A program made the position numbers and the translations under genes. A stretch of 64,000 nucleotides of DNA from Parafrigoribacterium mesophilum (GTDB lineage: Bacteria > Actinomycetota > Actinomycetes > Actinomycetales > Microbacteriaceae), in the NCBI RefSeq assembly GCF_039652555.1, contig NZ_JBDJAF010000001.1, forward strand, positions 1,922,001-1,986,000, given 5' to 3'. This document shows positions 1 through 9,326 of the stretch, piece after piece (position 1 is the stretch's first letter; each line of letters opens with the position of its first letter). Below the pieces are notes generated by a model. It did no database searches, was not told where the DNA came from, and worked only from the letters and a program-made list of their open reading frames with translations.

Positions 1-1
1 T

Positions 2-712
2 CAATACGTGCTCCCGCTGGCCAACGGCGCCGCTATGACCGCGATCCTCTGCATCATTGCTGGCGTTGCTGGGACTCTTATCGGCCTCGTGGTGGGCATG
101 GCCAGATCCTCGGGCATCGGACTGGTTCGCTGGACCAGTGCCGTCTACACCAACTTCCTGCGCGGTATCCCGCTCTTGATCATCTTGTTCTTCACCTACT
201 TCGCGCTTCCCCTGCTCGTTCCAGGGGCGGTCTTCTCACAGTTGGTCAGCGGCGCAATCGGCCTCACCCTGTTCGTGAGCGCGTACATCGCAGAAGTGGT
301 GCGGGGCAGCATTGAATCGGTCCCGCAAGGGCAGTTCGAGGCGGCAGACGCCCTCGGAATGGGGTACTGGCTGAAGTTCAGGTACGTCATCATGCCGCAG
401 GCGCTGCGGGTCATCGTTCCACCGTGGGTGGGTATCATCCTCGCGATGATCAAAGACTCTTCCCTGGTTTCGGTCATCGGATTCGTTGAACTGACCCAAG
501 CCGGCAAAATCATCGGAACCAAGACCATGGAGCCACTGCTCGCTTTCGCGCTGGTCGGAGCGGTCTACTTTTTCATCTGCTATCCGCTCTCCCGATTCGG
601 CCGCTGGTATGAGAAACGGCTGGCGGTGTCCGGGATGCCCGTTCTGGATGCGCCGACGATCACAGACATTCTCGAGCAAGAACCGGGCACTCGCGTTGGA
701 GGAGACCAATGA
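2..712 (+). CDS. Amino-acid ABC transporter permease (5' truncated)
   Basis: Inner-membrane subunit of a polar amino-acid importer of the HisM/GlnP family. The reading frame is open to the left window edge (codons for Q-Y precede the first possible start, a GTG at position 8), so the true start probably lies outside. About five hydrophobic segments are visible. The cytoplasmic EAA loop (EAADALGMGYWLKFRYVIMP, around residue 115) that docks on the ATPase is intact. Its stop overlaps the ATG of the next gene, which encodes the matching ATPase, so the two are translationally coupled. The substrate cannot be read from the sequence; the downstream hydroxyacid dehydrogenase and FAH-family enzyme suggest a catabolic role. 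Confidence 0.9.
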   Translation, partial: QYVLPLANGAAMTAILCIIAGVAGTLIGLVVGMARSSGIGLVRWTSAVYTNFLRGIPLLIILFFTYFALPLLVPGAVFSQLVSGAIGLTLFVSAYIAEVVRGSIESVPQGQFEAADALGMGYWLKFRYVIMPQALRVIVPPWVGIILAMIKDSSLVSVIGFVELTQAGKIIGTKTMEPLLAFALVGAVYFFICYPLSRFGRWYEKRLAVSGMPVLDAPTITDILEQEPGTRVGGDQ

Positions 713-1431
713 TTTCAGTCAAGAACTTACACAAGAGCTACGGCAAGCTCGAGGTGCTCAAGGGCATCAGCTGCGAGGTTCAAGCAAGTCAGGTGGTCTG
801 CGTGATCGGGCCATCGGGTTCAGGCAAAAGTACCTTCCTGCGCTGCCTCAACCTGCTTGAGTCAATTACCTCCGGGACCGTGGTCATCAACGGGCACGAT
901 CTGAGTGATCCCAAATTGGACACCGTCGTCGTGCGCAAAGACGTGGGAATGGTGTTCCAGCAGTTCAATCTCTTCCCGCACATGAAGGTGCTCGACAACA
1001 TCATGATCGCTCCGATCAAGGTCGCCAAGAAGTCCAAAGCGGTCACCAGAGAAAGGGCGCTAGAACTGCTCGCGAAGGTTGGCTTGTCGGACAAAGCGGG
1101 GGTTTATCCGAGAGCACTGTCCGGCGGCCAGCAACAACGGGTCGCGATCGCCCGCGCACTCGCCATGGAGCCCACCGTGATGCTCTTCGACGAGCCGACG
1201 TCGGCTCTCGACCCGGAGACCGTTGGTGAGGTGCTGCTCGTGATGAAGCAACTCGCCCAAGAGGGAATGACTATGGTCGTGGTCTCGCACGAAATGGGAT
1301 TCGCCCGCGAGGTTGCCGATCATGTCATTTTCATGGATCAAGGCGTCATCGTGGAAGAAGGCGAGCCCGCGGAAATCTTCGAGCACCCGAGGGAGGTCAG
1401 AACTCGCGCCTTCCTCAGCCGGGTTTCCTGA
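709..1431 (+). CDS. Amino-acid ABC transporter ATP-binding protein, GlnQ/HisP type
   Basis: This ATPase powers the permease encoded just upstream. The 240 residues match the usual family length. Walker A GPSGSGKST is at residues 34-42, followed by the signature LSGGQQQR, Walker B with VMLFDEP, the D-loop SALD and the switch His in VVSHEMGF. The start ATG overlaps the previous stop by four bases (ATGA). The next gene begins three bases after its stop, so the downstream enzymes are probably cotranscribed. No binding-protein gene is seen; it may lie left of the window. Confidence 0.95.
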   Translation: MISVKNLHKSYGKLEVLKGISCEVQASQVVCVIGPSGSGKSTFLRCLNLLESITSGTVVINGHDLSDPKLDTVVVRKDVGMVFQQFNLFPHMKVLDNIMIAPIKVAKKSKAVTRERALELLAKVGLSDKAGVYPRALSGGQQQRVAIARALAMEPTVMLFDEPTSALDPETVGEVLLVMKQLAQEGMTMVVVSHEMGFAREVADHVIFMDQGVIVEEGEPAEIFEHPREVRTRAFLSRVS

Positions 1432-1434
1432 CCG

Positions 1435-2199
1435 ATGCGGTTAGCGCGAATCCGAACCGCGGGTGGTCCCATTGAAGTTGTACAACACGGCGATCGATGG
1501 CACGCCATCCGGGATATGTTCTCCGAACAACTCGACTACACCGGCGAAAGCTTTGCCGAAGACGTTGTGTTCCTGCCACCGGTGCGCCCTGCGGTGGTGC
1601 TCGGCATGGCACACAACGGCTCCGCGTCTGATCGGCAACTGGCACCGGGAGCTTTCTTCAAGTCCGCGCGGACCGTGTGCGGCCCCCATGACGGCATTGT
1701 GCTCGATCGCAACATCGGCTCGGTCAACGTCGAGGGTGAACTCGCGGTAGTCATCGCTAGGCAGACGAGACACCTGGCGCCAGGGCAGTCGCCGCGGCAC
1801 ATCCTCGGCTACACAATCGCCAACGATGTCACCTCGATCGATCAGATCAGCTTCGGCGGCACACTGCTCCAGGCCAAGAACGGTGACGGCTACACCCCGC
1901 TCGGTCCATGGATTGAAACGGCTGCAGACCCGGCTTCTCTGGCGATCACTCTTCGCATCCAAGGGGTCACGGTCGCGCGCTCAACCACCTCTGGGCTGGC
2001 CTGGAGCATCGACGAACAGCTCGTCTACCTCAGTTCGCACCTCGAATTGGGCCCCGGCGACGTGGTTCTCACCGGAGCACCCGGTACCTCAGCGGCGGTC
2101 CTCCCAGGCGATGACGTCGAGATCGTGATCGAGGGTATCGGCTCGCTGCGCAATCCGGTGGTTCGTGGCCGTGCCCGTGCGGCGGCGCCCTCACCGTAA
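1435..2199 (+). CDS. Fumarylacetoacetate hydrolase (FAH) family protein
   Basis: FAH-fold enzyme of 254 residues. Members are metal-dependent C-C hydrolases, decarboxylases or hydratase/isomerases acting on 2-oxo acids. The catalytic domain shows FFKS, the metal-binding VEGELAVVI and GYTIANDV stretches, the lysine in LLQAKNGDGY, and a C-terminal GDVVLTGAPGTS loop, all typical of the family. The start is ATG three bases after the ATPase stop. With the transporter and the following D-2-hydroxyacid dehydrogenase it forms a probable catabolic operon. Sequence alone does not separate hydrolase from decarboxylase, and the substrate is unknown. Confidence 0.88.
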   Translation: MRLARIRTAGGPIEVVQHGDRWHAIRDMFSEQLDYTGESFAEDVVFLPPVRPAVVLGMAHNGSASDRQLAPGAFFKSARTVCGPHDGIVLDRNIGSVNVEGELAVVIARQTRHLAPGQSPRHILGYTIANDVTSIDQISFGGTLLQAKNGDGYTPLGPWIETAADPASLAITLRIQGVTVARSTTSGLAWSIDEQLVYLSSHLELGPGDVVLTGAPGTSAAVLPGDDVEIVIEGIGSLRNPVVRGRARAAAPSP

Positions 2200-2272
2200 T
2201 CGGCTCCCTCGCAACCCGTTCAGCAGGCTGAACGGCGATGACCTCCAACAACCCGTATCAAAAGGACTTTCC

Positions 2273-3331
2273 ATGACTGATTCTGCATCCCGCCTCCGCG
2301 TGGTCGCCGCCACTCCGATCAGCGAGGAGTTGATCGGCCGGGTCGTTGCGGCCGAGCCTCGTATTGACTTCATCCGTGACCAGGCACTGTTGCCGCCCAT
2401 GCGTTTCCCGGGGGACCACTCTGGCGACCCGGCTTTCCACAGGAGCGCGGCGGAGCAGTTGCGGTTCGATGAGCTTGTCGACTCCGCCGATGCGCTCTAC
2501 GGAGTACCGGACTGCCAGGCGGCCTCGCTCGCGCGTGTCGTCAACGCCAATCCGTGTTTGCGGTGGGTACACACCATGGCAGCTGGGGGCGGCGCCAAGG
2601 TGAAGGCGGCCCGCCTGACCGATGACCAGCTGCGGCGCGTAGCATTCAGCACTTCCGCCGGTGTGCACGCCAAGCCACTCGCCGAATACGCGGTCTTCGC
2701 ACTTCTGGCGGGTGCGAAAACGCTTCCTCGCCTGCTGGCTCAGCAGCGGCAGCACCTGTGGGCCCGCCGGTGGACGATGAAACAGATTTCGGGGCAACGG
2801 ATTCTGATCGTAGGGCTTGGCAGTATCGGCCGTGCGACCGCGCTGATGCTGAGGGCACTCGGTGCGACGGTAATCGGAGCGAGCAGACACGGCCAGAACA
2901 TCGAGGGCGTCGACGAGATCATCCGCATGGATCAACTCGCGGAAGCCGCCGGACACGCGGACGGTATTGTCGTCGCCTTGCCCGGTACCGCTGCCACCGA
3001 CAAGATGCTCGACGAGGCGTTCTTCGCCGCGGTGCAGCCGGGCGCCGCGTTCGTCAGCGTCGGTCGCGGCACGGTGATCGACGAGACGGCGCTCATCCGC
3101 GCTCTGGATGACGGGCGGATTGCCTTTGCAGCCATGGATGTCTTCGCCCACGAACCGCTCGATTCCCAAAGCCCGCTGTGGCAGCATCCCTCCGTTCTCA
3201 TCAGCCCCCACACGGCGGCACTGGAAGAAGACGAGGACCGGCTCATCGCGGAACTCTTCGCCCGTAATGCGACGCGTTTCCTGGATGGACTGGCGCTGAT
3301 CAATCGAGTCGACACCGTCGAGTTCTACTAG
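2273..3331 (+). CDS. D-isomer-specific 2-hydroxyacid dehydrogenase
   Basis: NAD(P)-dependent reductase/dehydrogenase of 2-hydroxy/2-oxo acids, 352 residues. The Rossmann motif is ILIVGLGSIGRATALMLRALG. The catalytic Arg lies in SVGRGTVIDE, the Glu in the HEPL stretch, and the His in LISPHTA; this is the order expected for the family. The frame extends upstream to 2165, but the ATG at 2273 preceded by AAAGGAC is the credible start and gives a normal N terminus (MTDSASRLRVV). It probably closes the operon that starts with the amino-acid transporter. The exact 2-oxo acid is not predictable. Confidence 0.9.
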   Translation: MTDSASRLRVVAATPISEELIGRVVAAEPRIDFIRDQALLPPMRFPGDHSGDPAFHRSAAEQLRFDELVDSADALYGVPDCQAASLARVVNANPCLRWVHTMAAGGGAKVKAARLTDDQLRRVAFSTSAGVHAKPLAEYAVFALLAGAKTLPRLLAQQRQHLWARRWTMKQISGQRILIVGLGSIGRATALMLRALGATVIGASRHGQNIEGVDEIIRMDQLAEAAGHADGIVVALPGTAATDKMLDEAFFAAVQPGAAFVSVGRGTVIDETALIRALDDGRIAFAAMDVFAHEPLDSQSPLWQHPSVLISPHTAALEEDEDRLIAELFARNATRFLDGLALINRVDTVEFY

Positions 3332-3384
3332 ATCTTCTTTCTCCGGCTGGAACCCGATGCCCCGCCGGCGACCCTGCGAACCGA

Positions 3385-4632
3385 TCAGCCGACGCGTGCG
3401 GCGATGTCGGTGCGGTACTGGCCACCCTCCAGTGTGATGGCGCCGACGGCCTGGTAGGCGCGAGCGCGCGCGGTCGGGAAATCACCGGCCGTGGCGACGA
3501 CGCTGAGCACCCGCCCTCCGGTGGTCACGAACCGATCGCCGGCGAGTGCCGTGGCGGCGAAGGCGAGGCAAACGCCGGGCACCGCGGCCGCTTCGTCGAG
3601 CCCGGCGATCGGCCGGCCGACCTCGGCGCCGTCTGGATAGCCTTCGCTGGCTAGCACCACCGTGACGGCGACTTCGTCCGAGAACTTCGGATAGGGCAGC
3701 TTGCCCAGACCGCCGGTCGCGGCCGCATGGAGAAGTCCGCTCAGCGGCGTCGCCAGTCGGGGCAGCACGACCTGAGTCTCCGGGTCGCCGAAGCGCGCGT
3801 TGAACTCGATCACCCGGATGCCGGAGGCGGTGAGGACGAGACCGCAGTAGAGCAGGCCGACGAAGGGTGTGCCCTCCGCGGCGAGCCGGCGCACGGTCGG
3901 CAACGCCACGGTGTCGATCACGTCGTCGACGAATCCGTCTGGCAGCCACGGCAGCGGCGAATAGGCGCCCATGCCTCCGGTGTTCGGGCCGGTGTCTCCG
4001 TCGCGCAGCCGTTTGAAATCTTGTGCGGGCGATAGGGGCAGTACGTCCTGACCGTCGGACAGCAGGAACAGCGACACCTCCTCTCCGGAGAGGAACTCCT
4101 CGACCAGCACCCCGCCGTGCCCGAGCCAGTATTCGGCGTGGGCCAAGGCTGCGTCTCGGTCGTCGGTGACCAATACCCCCTTGCCGGCGGCCAGGCCATC
4201 GGCCTTCACGACGTAGGGTGCGCCGAAGCGCTCGAGCGCATCGGCCACCTCGGTGATCGTTACCGCGCGCACCGCGGCGCCGGTGGGCACCCCGGCCTCC
4301 TGCATGATGCGCTTGGCGAAGGTCTTGCTGCCCTCGAGCTGCGCTGCCGCCTTGCCTGGTCCGAACACCGGGATGCCAACCTGGCGCACCCGGTCGGCGA
4401 CGCCGGCGACTAACGGTGCCTCGGGGCCGATCACGACGAGTTCGATGTCGTTGTCTTTCGCGAACCGGGCCACAATTTCACCGTTGCTGGTGTCGAGGGA
4501 CACCACCGATGCTTCGCGCGCAATGCCGGCGTTGCCGGGCGCCACGGTGATATCGTGCCCGGCGTTTTCCCGCTGCAGTGCCGTCACGATGGCGTGTTCG
4601 CGGGCACCGGAGCCGAGGACGAGGATTCGCAC
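3385..4632 (-). CDS. purD: Phosphoribosylamine-glycine ligase
   Basis: PurD joins 5-phosphoribosylamine and glycine with ATP, the second step of purine synthesis. The 415-residue protein has the PurD N-domain (ILVLGSGAREHAI), the ATP-grasp domain (KADGLAAGKGV, then VIEFNARFGDPETQ carrying metal ligands) and the C-terminal domain (GRVLSVVATAG). It begins with GTG. A TAGCCT hexamer sits exactly six bases upstream on the minus strand, so the mRNA is probably leaderless. purF and purM are 10 kb away, so purine genes are scattered here. Confidence 0.97.
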   Translation of the reverse strand: MRILVLGSGAREHAIVTALQRENAGHDITVAPGNAGIAREASVVSLDTSNGEIVARFAKDNDIELVVIGPEAPLVAGVADRVRQVGIPVFGPGKAAAQLEGSKTFAKRIMQEAGVPTGAAVRAVTITEVADALERFGAPYVVKADGLAAGKGVLVTDDRDAALAHAEYWLGHGGVLVEEFLSGEEVSLFLLSDGQDVLPLSPAQDFKRLRDGDTGPNTGGMGAYSPLPWLPDGFVDDVIDTVALPTVRRLAAEGTPFVGLLYCGLVLTASGIRVIEFNARFGDPETQVVLPRLATPLSGLLHAAATGGLGKLPYPKFSDEVAVTVVLASEGYPDGAEVGRPIAGLDEAAAVPGVCLAFAATALAGDRFVTTGGRVLSVVATAGDFPTARARAYQAVGAITLEGGQYRTDIAARVG

Positions 4633-4762
4633 CAGAACAGGCTACCGGCCCGGCGGCCTCTCGTGCGCCGTGTATTGGCGACAAGCCAACCAGGAACGTG
4701 CGCGGGAGCCGGGGTGCTTCGTCCCGGCGCGAGCCAACGGTGTATTCCTGAATCGGCATACC

Positions 4763-4792
4763 TTGACAGCAAAGTTGGGGCAGGAGTACCGT
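4763..4792 (+). promoter_or_regulatory. Predicted sigma-70 promoter for the carbohydrate ABC operon
   Basis: A perfect -35 TTGACA (4763-4768) is followed after 18 bases by TACCGT (4787-4792), which fits the TAnnnT pattern of actinobacterial -10 boxes. It lies 42 bases before the binding-protein start. No dyad operator is obvious next to it. Confidence 0.55.
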
Positions 4793-4833
4793 CACGACCA
4801 TCGAGTCAATGAAGACATCGGAAGAGGCGCGTC

Positions 4834-6261
4834 ATGGCAGCATTGAGTCCCTGGAATCGTCGTCAGTTTCTTGGAGTATCGGGATTGGCCGCAGCGACCG
4901 CCGCACTGGCGGGCTGCGCGAGCGAGCCGGGAACCTCCGGCCCGTCGAAAGCGCCGGCTGGCAGTAGCGGCGGCGCTCCGAAAGAAACGTTCGAGAAGCC
5001 GTCGACCAAGATCGGCGGCACGTTGAGCATCCTGTTGTGGAGCCATTTCGTGCCGAGCGCCGACACCTGGTTCGACAAATTCGCGGCGGATTGGGGCAAG
5101 AAGGTCGGCGTCGACGTCAGGGTCGACCACATCGCGCTGGCCGACGTGCCGGCGCAGATCGCTTCTGAGATCCAAGCCGGTCAGGGTCACGACATGATGC
5201 AGTACATCGCGACCCTGTCACAGTTCGAGCCCGGCGTGCTCGACATGAAGGACGTTACCGACGAGTGCAATAAGCGGTATGGAAAGCAATTGGAGATCTG
5301 CAAGGAGTCCAGCTTCAATCCGAACACCGGAACCTACTACGCGTTCGCGCCCGGTTGGGTGCCCGACCCGGGCAACTACCGCAAGAGCCTGTGGGAGCCG
5401 GTGGGCATGGCAGACGGCCCGAGCACCTGGGACGACCTGCTCAAGGGAACCACCGAGATCAAGAAGTCGAAGGGCATCCAGGTCGGCCTCGGCATGTCGC
5501 AGGAACTCGACTCCAACATGGCCACTCACGCGCTGATGTGGTCATTCGGCGGGTCGGTACAGGATGCGAACGAGAAGGTCGTTCTCAACTCGCCCGAGGT
5601 CATCGCCGCTGTTGAATACATGACGAAGCTCTACCAACAGGCCATGACGCCTGAGGTGTTCTCCTGGAACGCCGCCAGCAACAACCAGGGCCTCATCGCC
5701 GGCAAGCTCAGCTACATCCTCAACTCGCTGTCCGCGTGGCGTACAGCGCAGGAGGTGAATCCGGAGGTCTCCAAGGACGTCTTCTTCACCAAGGCGCTGA
5801 AGGGCCCGAAGGCCGCCCTGGCCGCCCAGCACGTGCTTTACAACTGGATTCTGCCGAAGCACTCCGGCAACGTGGACGCGGCGAAAGAGTTCCTGCTGCA
5901 TTACACGGCGAACTTCGCCTCCGCGAGCTACGCGTCGAAGATGTACGACTTCCCGGCCTGGCCGAAGCTCGCGCCCGACCTGCCGGCATGGCTGAAGAAG
6001 GACCCGTTCGGCGCCACGCCGGCGGACAAGCTCTCGTTCCTCGGCAGCACCGAGGACGCGGCAAAGTGGAGCGCCAGCATCGGCCATCCCGGCCCGTCCA
6101 GCCCGGCGATCGGCGAAGTCCTCGCGACCTATCTCATCCCGAACATGTTCGCCAAGGCGGCCCGCGGCGAACTGACGCCCGAGCAGACGGTGGCCGAGAC
6201 CCAAACTCAGGTCGAGGCTGTGTTCACCAAATGGCGGGCTCGCGGTCTCGTCGGCGGTTGA
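4834..6261 (+). CDS. Carbohydrate ABC transporter substrate-binding lipoprotein (Tat signal)
   Basis: Extracellular solute receptor of a sugar importer (family 1 binding protein, UgpB/MalE-like), 475 residues. The N terminus combines a twin-arginine motif (NRRQFLG, residues 8-14) with a lipobox ending in LAGC (Cys28), so it is probably exported folded by Tat and then lipidated. A Gly/Ser/Pro linker follows. Genes for one ATPase and two permeases follow on the same strand, giving a complete importer. The ligand is unknown; the Trp- and Tyr-rich C-terminal half is typical of sugar binders. Confidence 0.93.
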   Translation: MAALSPWNRRQFLGVSGLAAATAALAGCASEPGTSGPSKAPAGSSGGAPKETFEKPSTKIGGTLSILLWSHFVPSADTWFDKFAADWGKKVGVDVRVDHIALADVPAQIASEIQAGQGHDMMQYIATLSQFEPGVLDMKDVTDECNKRYGKQLEICKESSFNPNTGTYYAFAPGWVPDPGNYRKSLWEPVGMADGPSTWDDLLKGTTEIKKSKGIQVGLGMSQELDSNMATHALMWSFGGSVQDANEKVVLNSPEVIAAVEYMTKLYQQAMTPEVFSWNAASNNQGLIAGKLSYILNSLSAWRTAQEVNPEVSKDVFFTKALKGPKAALAAQHVLYNWILPKHSGNVDAAKEFLLHYTANFASASYASKMYDFPAWPKLAPDLPAWLKKDPFGATPADKLSFLGSTEDAAKWSASIGHPGPSSPAIGEVLATYLIPNMFAKAARGELTPEQTVAETQTQVEAVFTKWRARGLVGG

Positions 6262-6334
6262 CACCACCCCGATCGATTGTGCGACGCGGCGTGCAGCGCC
6301 CGCGTGAATGACGCTGACGAGAAGGAGAAACAGG

Positions 6335-7384
6335 ATGGCGGTCACCGTCGAGGTCAGGGACCTCTCGAAGGTCTACCCCGGTGGAACCAAGCAAGCAGTG
6401 GACGGGGTGAACCTGGCCACCGACGAGGGCGAATACCTCGTCCTGCTCGGACCGTCAGGCTGCGGCAAGACCACGTTGCTGCGGATGATCGCCGGCTTGG
6501 AGCAGCCCACCGGCGGTGACATCCTCATCAACGGCACCGTCGTGAACGGCTTGCCGCCGCGCGTGCGTGGCATTGCCATGGTGTTCCAAAGCTATGCGCT
6601 GTACCCGCACAAGACCGTGATGGGCAACATCGTGTTCCCGCTGCGTGCCGCGCACATGGAGAAAGAGGAACGCGAGGCAAAGGCCCGGCAGGCGGCCGAG
6701 GTGCTCGGCCTGGGCGGACTGCTCGACCGGAAACCGCGGCAACTGTCCGGCGGTGAACGGCAACGTGTCGCGTTGGCCAGAGCGATGGTGCGCAATCCCG
6801 CGGTGTTCCTCCTGGACGAACCGCTTTCCAACCTGGATGCGAAACTTCGCGCTACCGCCCGGGACGAGCTCAAGCGGTTCCAGGAACGCGTGGGCACAAC
6901 CACTATCTATGTGACGCACGACCAGTCCGAGGCGATGGGCCTGGGCGACCGGATCGCCGTGCTCGACCACGGCAAGGTCCGCCAAATCGGGGCGCCTGCC
7001 GAGGTGTACGACAATCCAGCCGACACGTTCGTCGCCACCTTCATCGGCTCTCCGCCGATGAACCTGATCACCCGCGACGACGACCTGGTCGGGCTGCGAC
7101 CGGAGCACATGCTGCCCGCGCAGGATCTGCACGGCGAGTTCGCGCCGATCGATTTCGCCATCGATCGGATCGAATACCTCTCCGGCGACCGCCACGTGTA
7201 TGGCACGGTGCTGGGCCTCGGCGAGGACACCCAGGTGATCGCCCGGCTGCCCTCCACCATCACGACGCCGCTGGTGCCGGGATCGGTGAGCAAGTTCGGA
7301 ATCAGTGTGGACCGGCTGCGTTACTTCGACAAGGACACCGGCCTGCGCCGGGCGGTGGCCCCAGTGGGAGCTGTCGGTGTCTGA
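6335..7384 (+). CDS. Carbohydrate ABC transporter ATP-binding protein (MalK/UgpC type)
   Basis: ATPase of the sugar importer, 349 residues. Walker A GPSGCGKTT lies at residues 39-47, followed by the Q-loop MVFQSYALYPH, signature LSGGERQR and Walker B VFLLDEPLSNLDAKLR. After about residue 235 comes the regulatory TOBE/OB region typical of MalK-like proteins. The frame opens at 6308, but the ATG at 6335 has AAGGAG at the right distance and gives the normal N terminus (MAVTVEVRDLSK). Its last eight bases overlap the GTG start of the permease. Confidence 0.94.
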   Translation: MAVTVEVRDLSKVYPGGTKQAVDGVNLATDEGEYLVLLGPSGCGKTTLLRMIAGLEQPTGGDILINGTVVNGLPPRVRGIAMVFQSYALYPHKTVMGNIVFPLRAAHMEKEEREAKARQAAEVLGLGGLLDRKPRQLSGGERQRVALARAMVRNPAVFLLDEPLSNLDAKLRATARDELKRFQERVGTTTIYVTHDQSEAMGLGDRIAVLDHGKVRQIGAPAEVYDNPADTFVATFIGSPPMNLITRDDDLVGLRPEHMLPAQDLHGEFAPIDFAIDRIEYLSGDRHVYGTVLGLGEDTQVIARLPSTITTPLVPGSVSKFGISVDRLRYFDKDTGLRRAVAPVGAVGV

Positions 7385-8318
7385 GGTCCGCGTCGTCGAG
7401 GCGCCCCGCCGGGCATCCGTCAGCGAGGTGCGCCTGAAGATGGCGGATCGGGAAGGCTTCCTCGCGTGGCTCTTCCTGGTGCCGACGGTGGTCTACATCA
7501 TCGCGCTGGTGGGCATCCCGTTCGCCTTGGCCATCGCGTTCGCGTTCAGCGACGTGACGACGGGCGACTCCAGCTTTCAGTGGGTGGGCTTCAAGAACTT
7601 CCAGCTGATCTTCCAAGACCCGGTCTTCTGGACGTCGCTGTGGAACACGCTGACCTTCACCGCGATCGCGCTGCTGCTCATCGTGGTACTCGGCGGTCTG
7701 CTTGCCGAGATCCTGGCCGCCGATTTCCGCGGCAAATGGATCGTACGGTTCCTCATCCTGCTGCCGTGGACCACCCCGGTTGCGCTGTCGTCCGTCGCCT
7801 GGCTGTGGCTGCTCGACTCCATCTATAGTCCGATCGATTGGGTGTTGCGGGCCTGGGGGCTGATCGAGGGCAATATGTACTGGCTGGGCGAGCCGAACCT
7901 GGCCGCGGCATCCGTCATCGCCGTGCAAGTGTGGCGCATCGTGCCGCTGGCCGCGGTGATCATGCTCGTCGGCCTGCTGTCGATCCCCAAGGACATCCCC
8001 GAAGCCGCCAGGGTCGACGGCGCGGGGTACTGGCGGCGGATGTTCGAGGTGACGATGCCCCTGACCGCGCCGCTGATCGCCGTGGCCGCACTGTTCGGCG
8101 CGATCTTCATCTTCACCGACATGACCGTGCCGTACATCCTCACCCGCGGCGGGCCGACGAACACGACGCAGGTGCTCGCGAGTTGGTCCTACGTGCGCGG
8201 GATCGCCGGAGGTGACATCGGGCAGGGGGCGGCGATCGCGCTGTTCCTGTTCCCGCTGCTGCTGGCCGCCGCGGTGCTGATCCTGCGGTCGGTGCGGAAG
8301 ATGGAGACCCTCGGATGA
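7377..8318 (+). CDS. Carbohydrate ABC transporter permease (MalF/UgpA type)
   Basis: First membrane subunit of the sugar importer, 313 residues with six predicted membrane spans. The EAA loop reads EAARVDGAGYWRRMFEVTMP. I chose the GTG at 7377: it overlaps the upstream stop by eight bases and has GGGAG before it, whereas starts further upstream would only read through the ATPase gene. A short cytoplasmic tail (residues 1-25) precedes the first span. It ends in an ATGA overlap with the second permease. Confidence 0.92.
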   Translation: MSEVRVVEAPRRASVSEVRLKMADREGFLAWLFLVPTVVYIIALVGIPFALAIAFAFSDVTTGDSSFQWVGFKNFQLIFQDPVFWTSLWNTLTFTAIALLLIVVLGGLLAEILAADFRGKWIVRFLILLPWTTPVALSSVAWLWLLDSIYSPIDWVLRAWGLIEGNMYWLGEPNLAAASVIAVQVWRIVPLAAVIMLVGLLSIPKDIPEAARVDGAGYWRRMFEVTMPLTAPLIAVAALFGAIFIFTDMTVPYILTRGGPTNTTQVLASWSYVRGIAGGDIGQGAAIALFLFPLLLAAAVLILRSVRKMETLG

Positions 8319-9223
8319 CCACCACCCTGGCAACCCCGGTGCTTCCGGAAAATCGGGAAACCGATGCGTTACGGCGCCGCTACGGGCGCCGGCACGTGCT
8401 GGGCCGAATCGGGCTGTACTGCCTCGCCATCCTGGTCGCACTGGCCTGCGGCGGGCCGTTCCTGTGGAGCGCAATCACCGCGACCAAACTCAACGCCGAC
8501 CTCTACAACCCGACGAACAACCCGTTCATCTATAACTTGTCACCCACCCTGGACCACATCACCTACCTGTTCACCAACACCGATTTCCCGATCTTTGCGT
8601 GGAACACACTGTGGGTGGGCATCCTGGTGGTGCTGATCACCCTCGCGCTCGGCATCCCGGCGGCGTATTCGATCGCGCGATTCGATCGCAAATGGTCGAC
8701 GCCGATGGGCATCGCGATCTTCTTCGTGTATCTGATCCCACCGAGCCTGCTGTTCCTGTCGCTGTCGCGGCTGGTGGTGTGGATCGGGTTGCAGGACTCG
8801 ACCTGGTCGCTTGTGGTGGTGTATCCGACGATCACGCTGCCGGTGTCGATCTGGCTGCTGATCGGATTCCTCAAGGCACTGCCGCGAGACATCGAGGAGC
8901 AGGCGATGGTGGACGGCTACAGCCGGGTCGGCGCGATCGTGCACACCGTGCTGCCCCTGCTGTTCCCCGGCATTGTGGCAGTGGTGGTCTTCGCGTTCAC
9001 GCTGACGGCCAGTGAGTTCATTTACGCGCTCGTGTTCATCTCGCCGACTCCGGAGAAGGTGATCAGCACCGGCGTTCCGACGGCGCTGATCCGCGGCGAT
9101 GTGTATTTCTGGCAGTCGCTGGAGGCCTCAACACTCCTGATCGCTATTCCGATCGCCTTCGTCTTCAACCTGTTCCTCGCGCGGTTCATCTCCGGGTTCA
9201 CGATGGGCGCCGTGAAAGGCTAA
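8315..9223 (+). CDS. Carbohydrate ABC transporter permease (MalG/UgpE type)
   Basis: Second membrane subunit of the sugar importer, 302 residues, six predicted spans. The EAA-like loop is EEQAMVDGYSRVGAIVHTVLP. The N terminus has about 30 cytoplasmic residues before the first span. The start overlaps the previous stop (ATGA), and the gene ends the four-gene operon binding protein-ATPase-permease-permease. The next gene begins 103 bases later with its own -10 box and belongs to a different, exporting, system. Confidence 0.93.
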   Translation: MTTTLATPVLPENRETDALRRRYGRRHVLGRIGLYCLAILVALACGGPFLWSAITATKLNADLYNPTNNPFIYNLSPTLDHITYLFTNTDFPIFAWNTLWVGILVVLITLALGIPAAYSIARFDRKWSTPMGIAIFFVYLIPPSLLFLSLSRLVVWIGLQDSTWSLVVVYPTITLPVSIWLLIGFLKALPRDIEEQAMVDGYSRVGAIVHTVLPLLFPGIVAVVVFAFTLTASEFIYALVFISPTPEKVISTGVPTALIRGDVYFWQSLEASTLLIAIPIAFVFNLFLARFISGFTMGAVKG

Positions 9224-9326
9224 GCGGGTTGAGCAGGCGAGCGTCCACGCGAGCTGTCCCGCAACCGCCCCCTTCACCCCAGCACAAGCCCTCGCGTGGG
9301 GGCGCGGTGCCCGTTACACTTCCCGG

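Noticed and set aside
9224..9326. Rho-independent terminator after the sugar transporter operon
   Set aside because: The spacer has GC-rich partial dyads but no stable stem followed by T residues.
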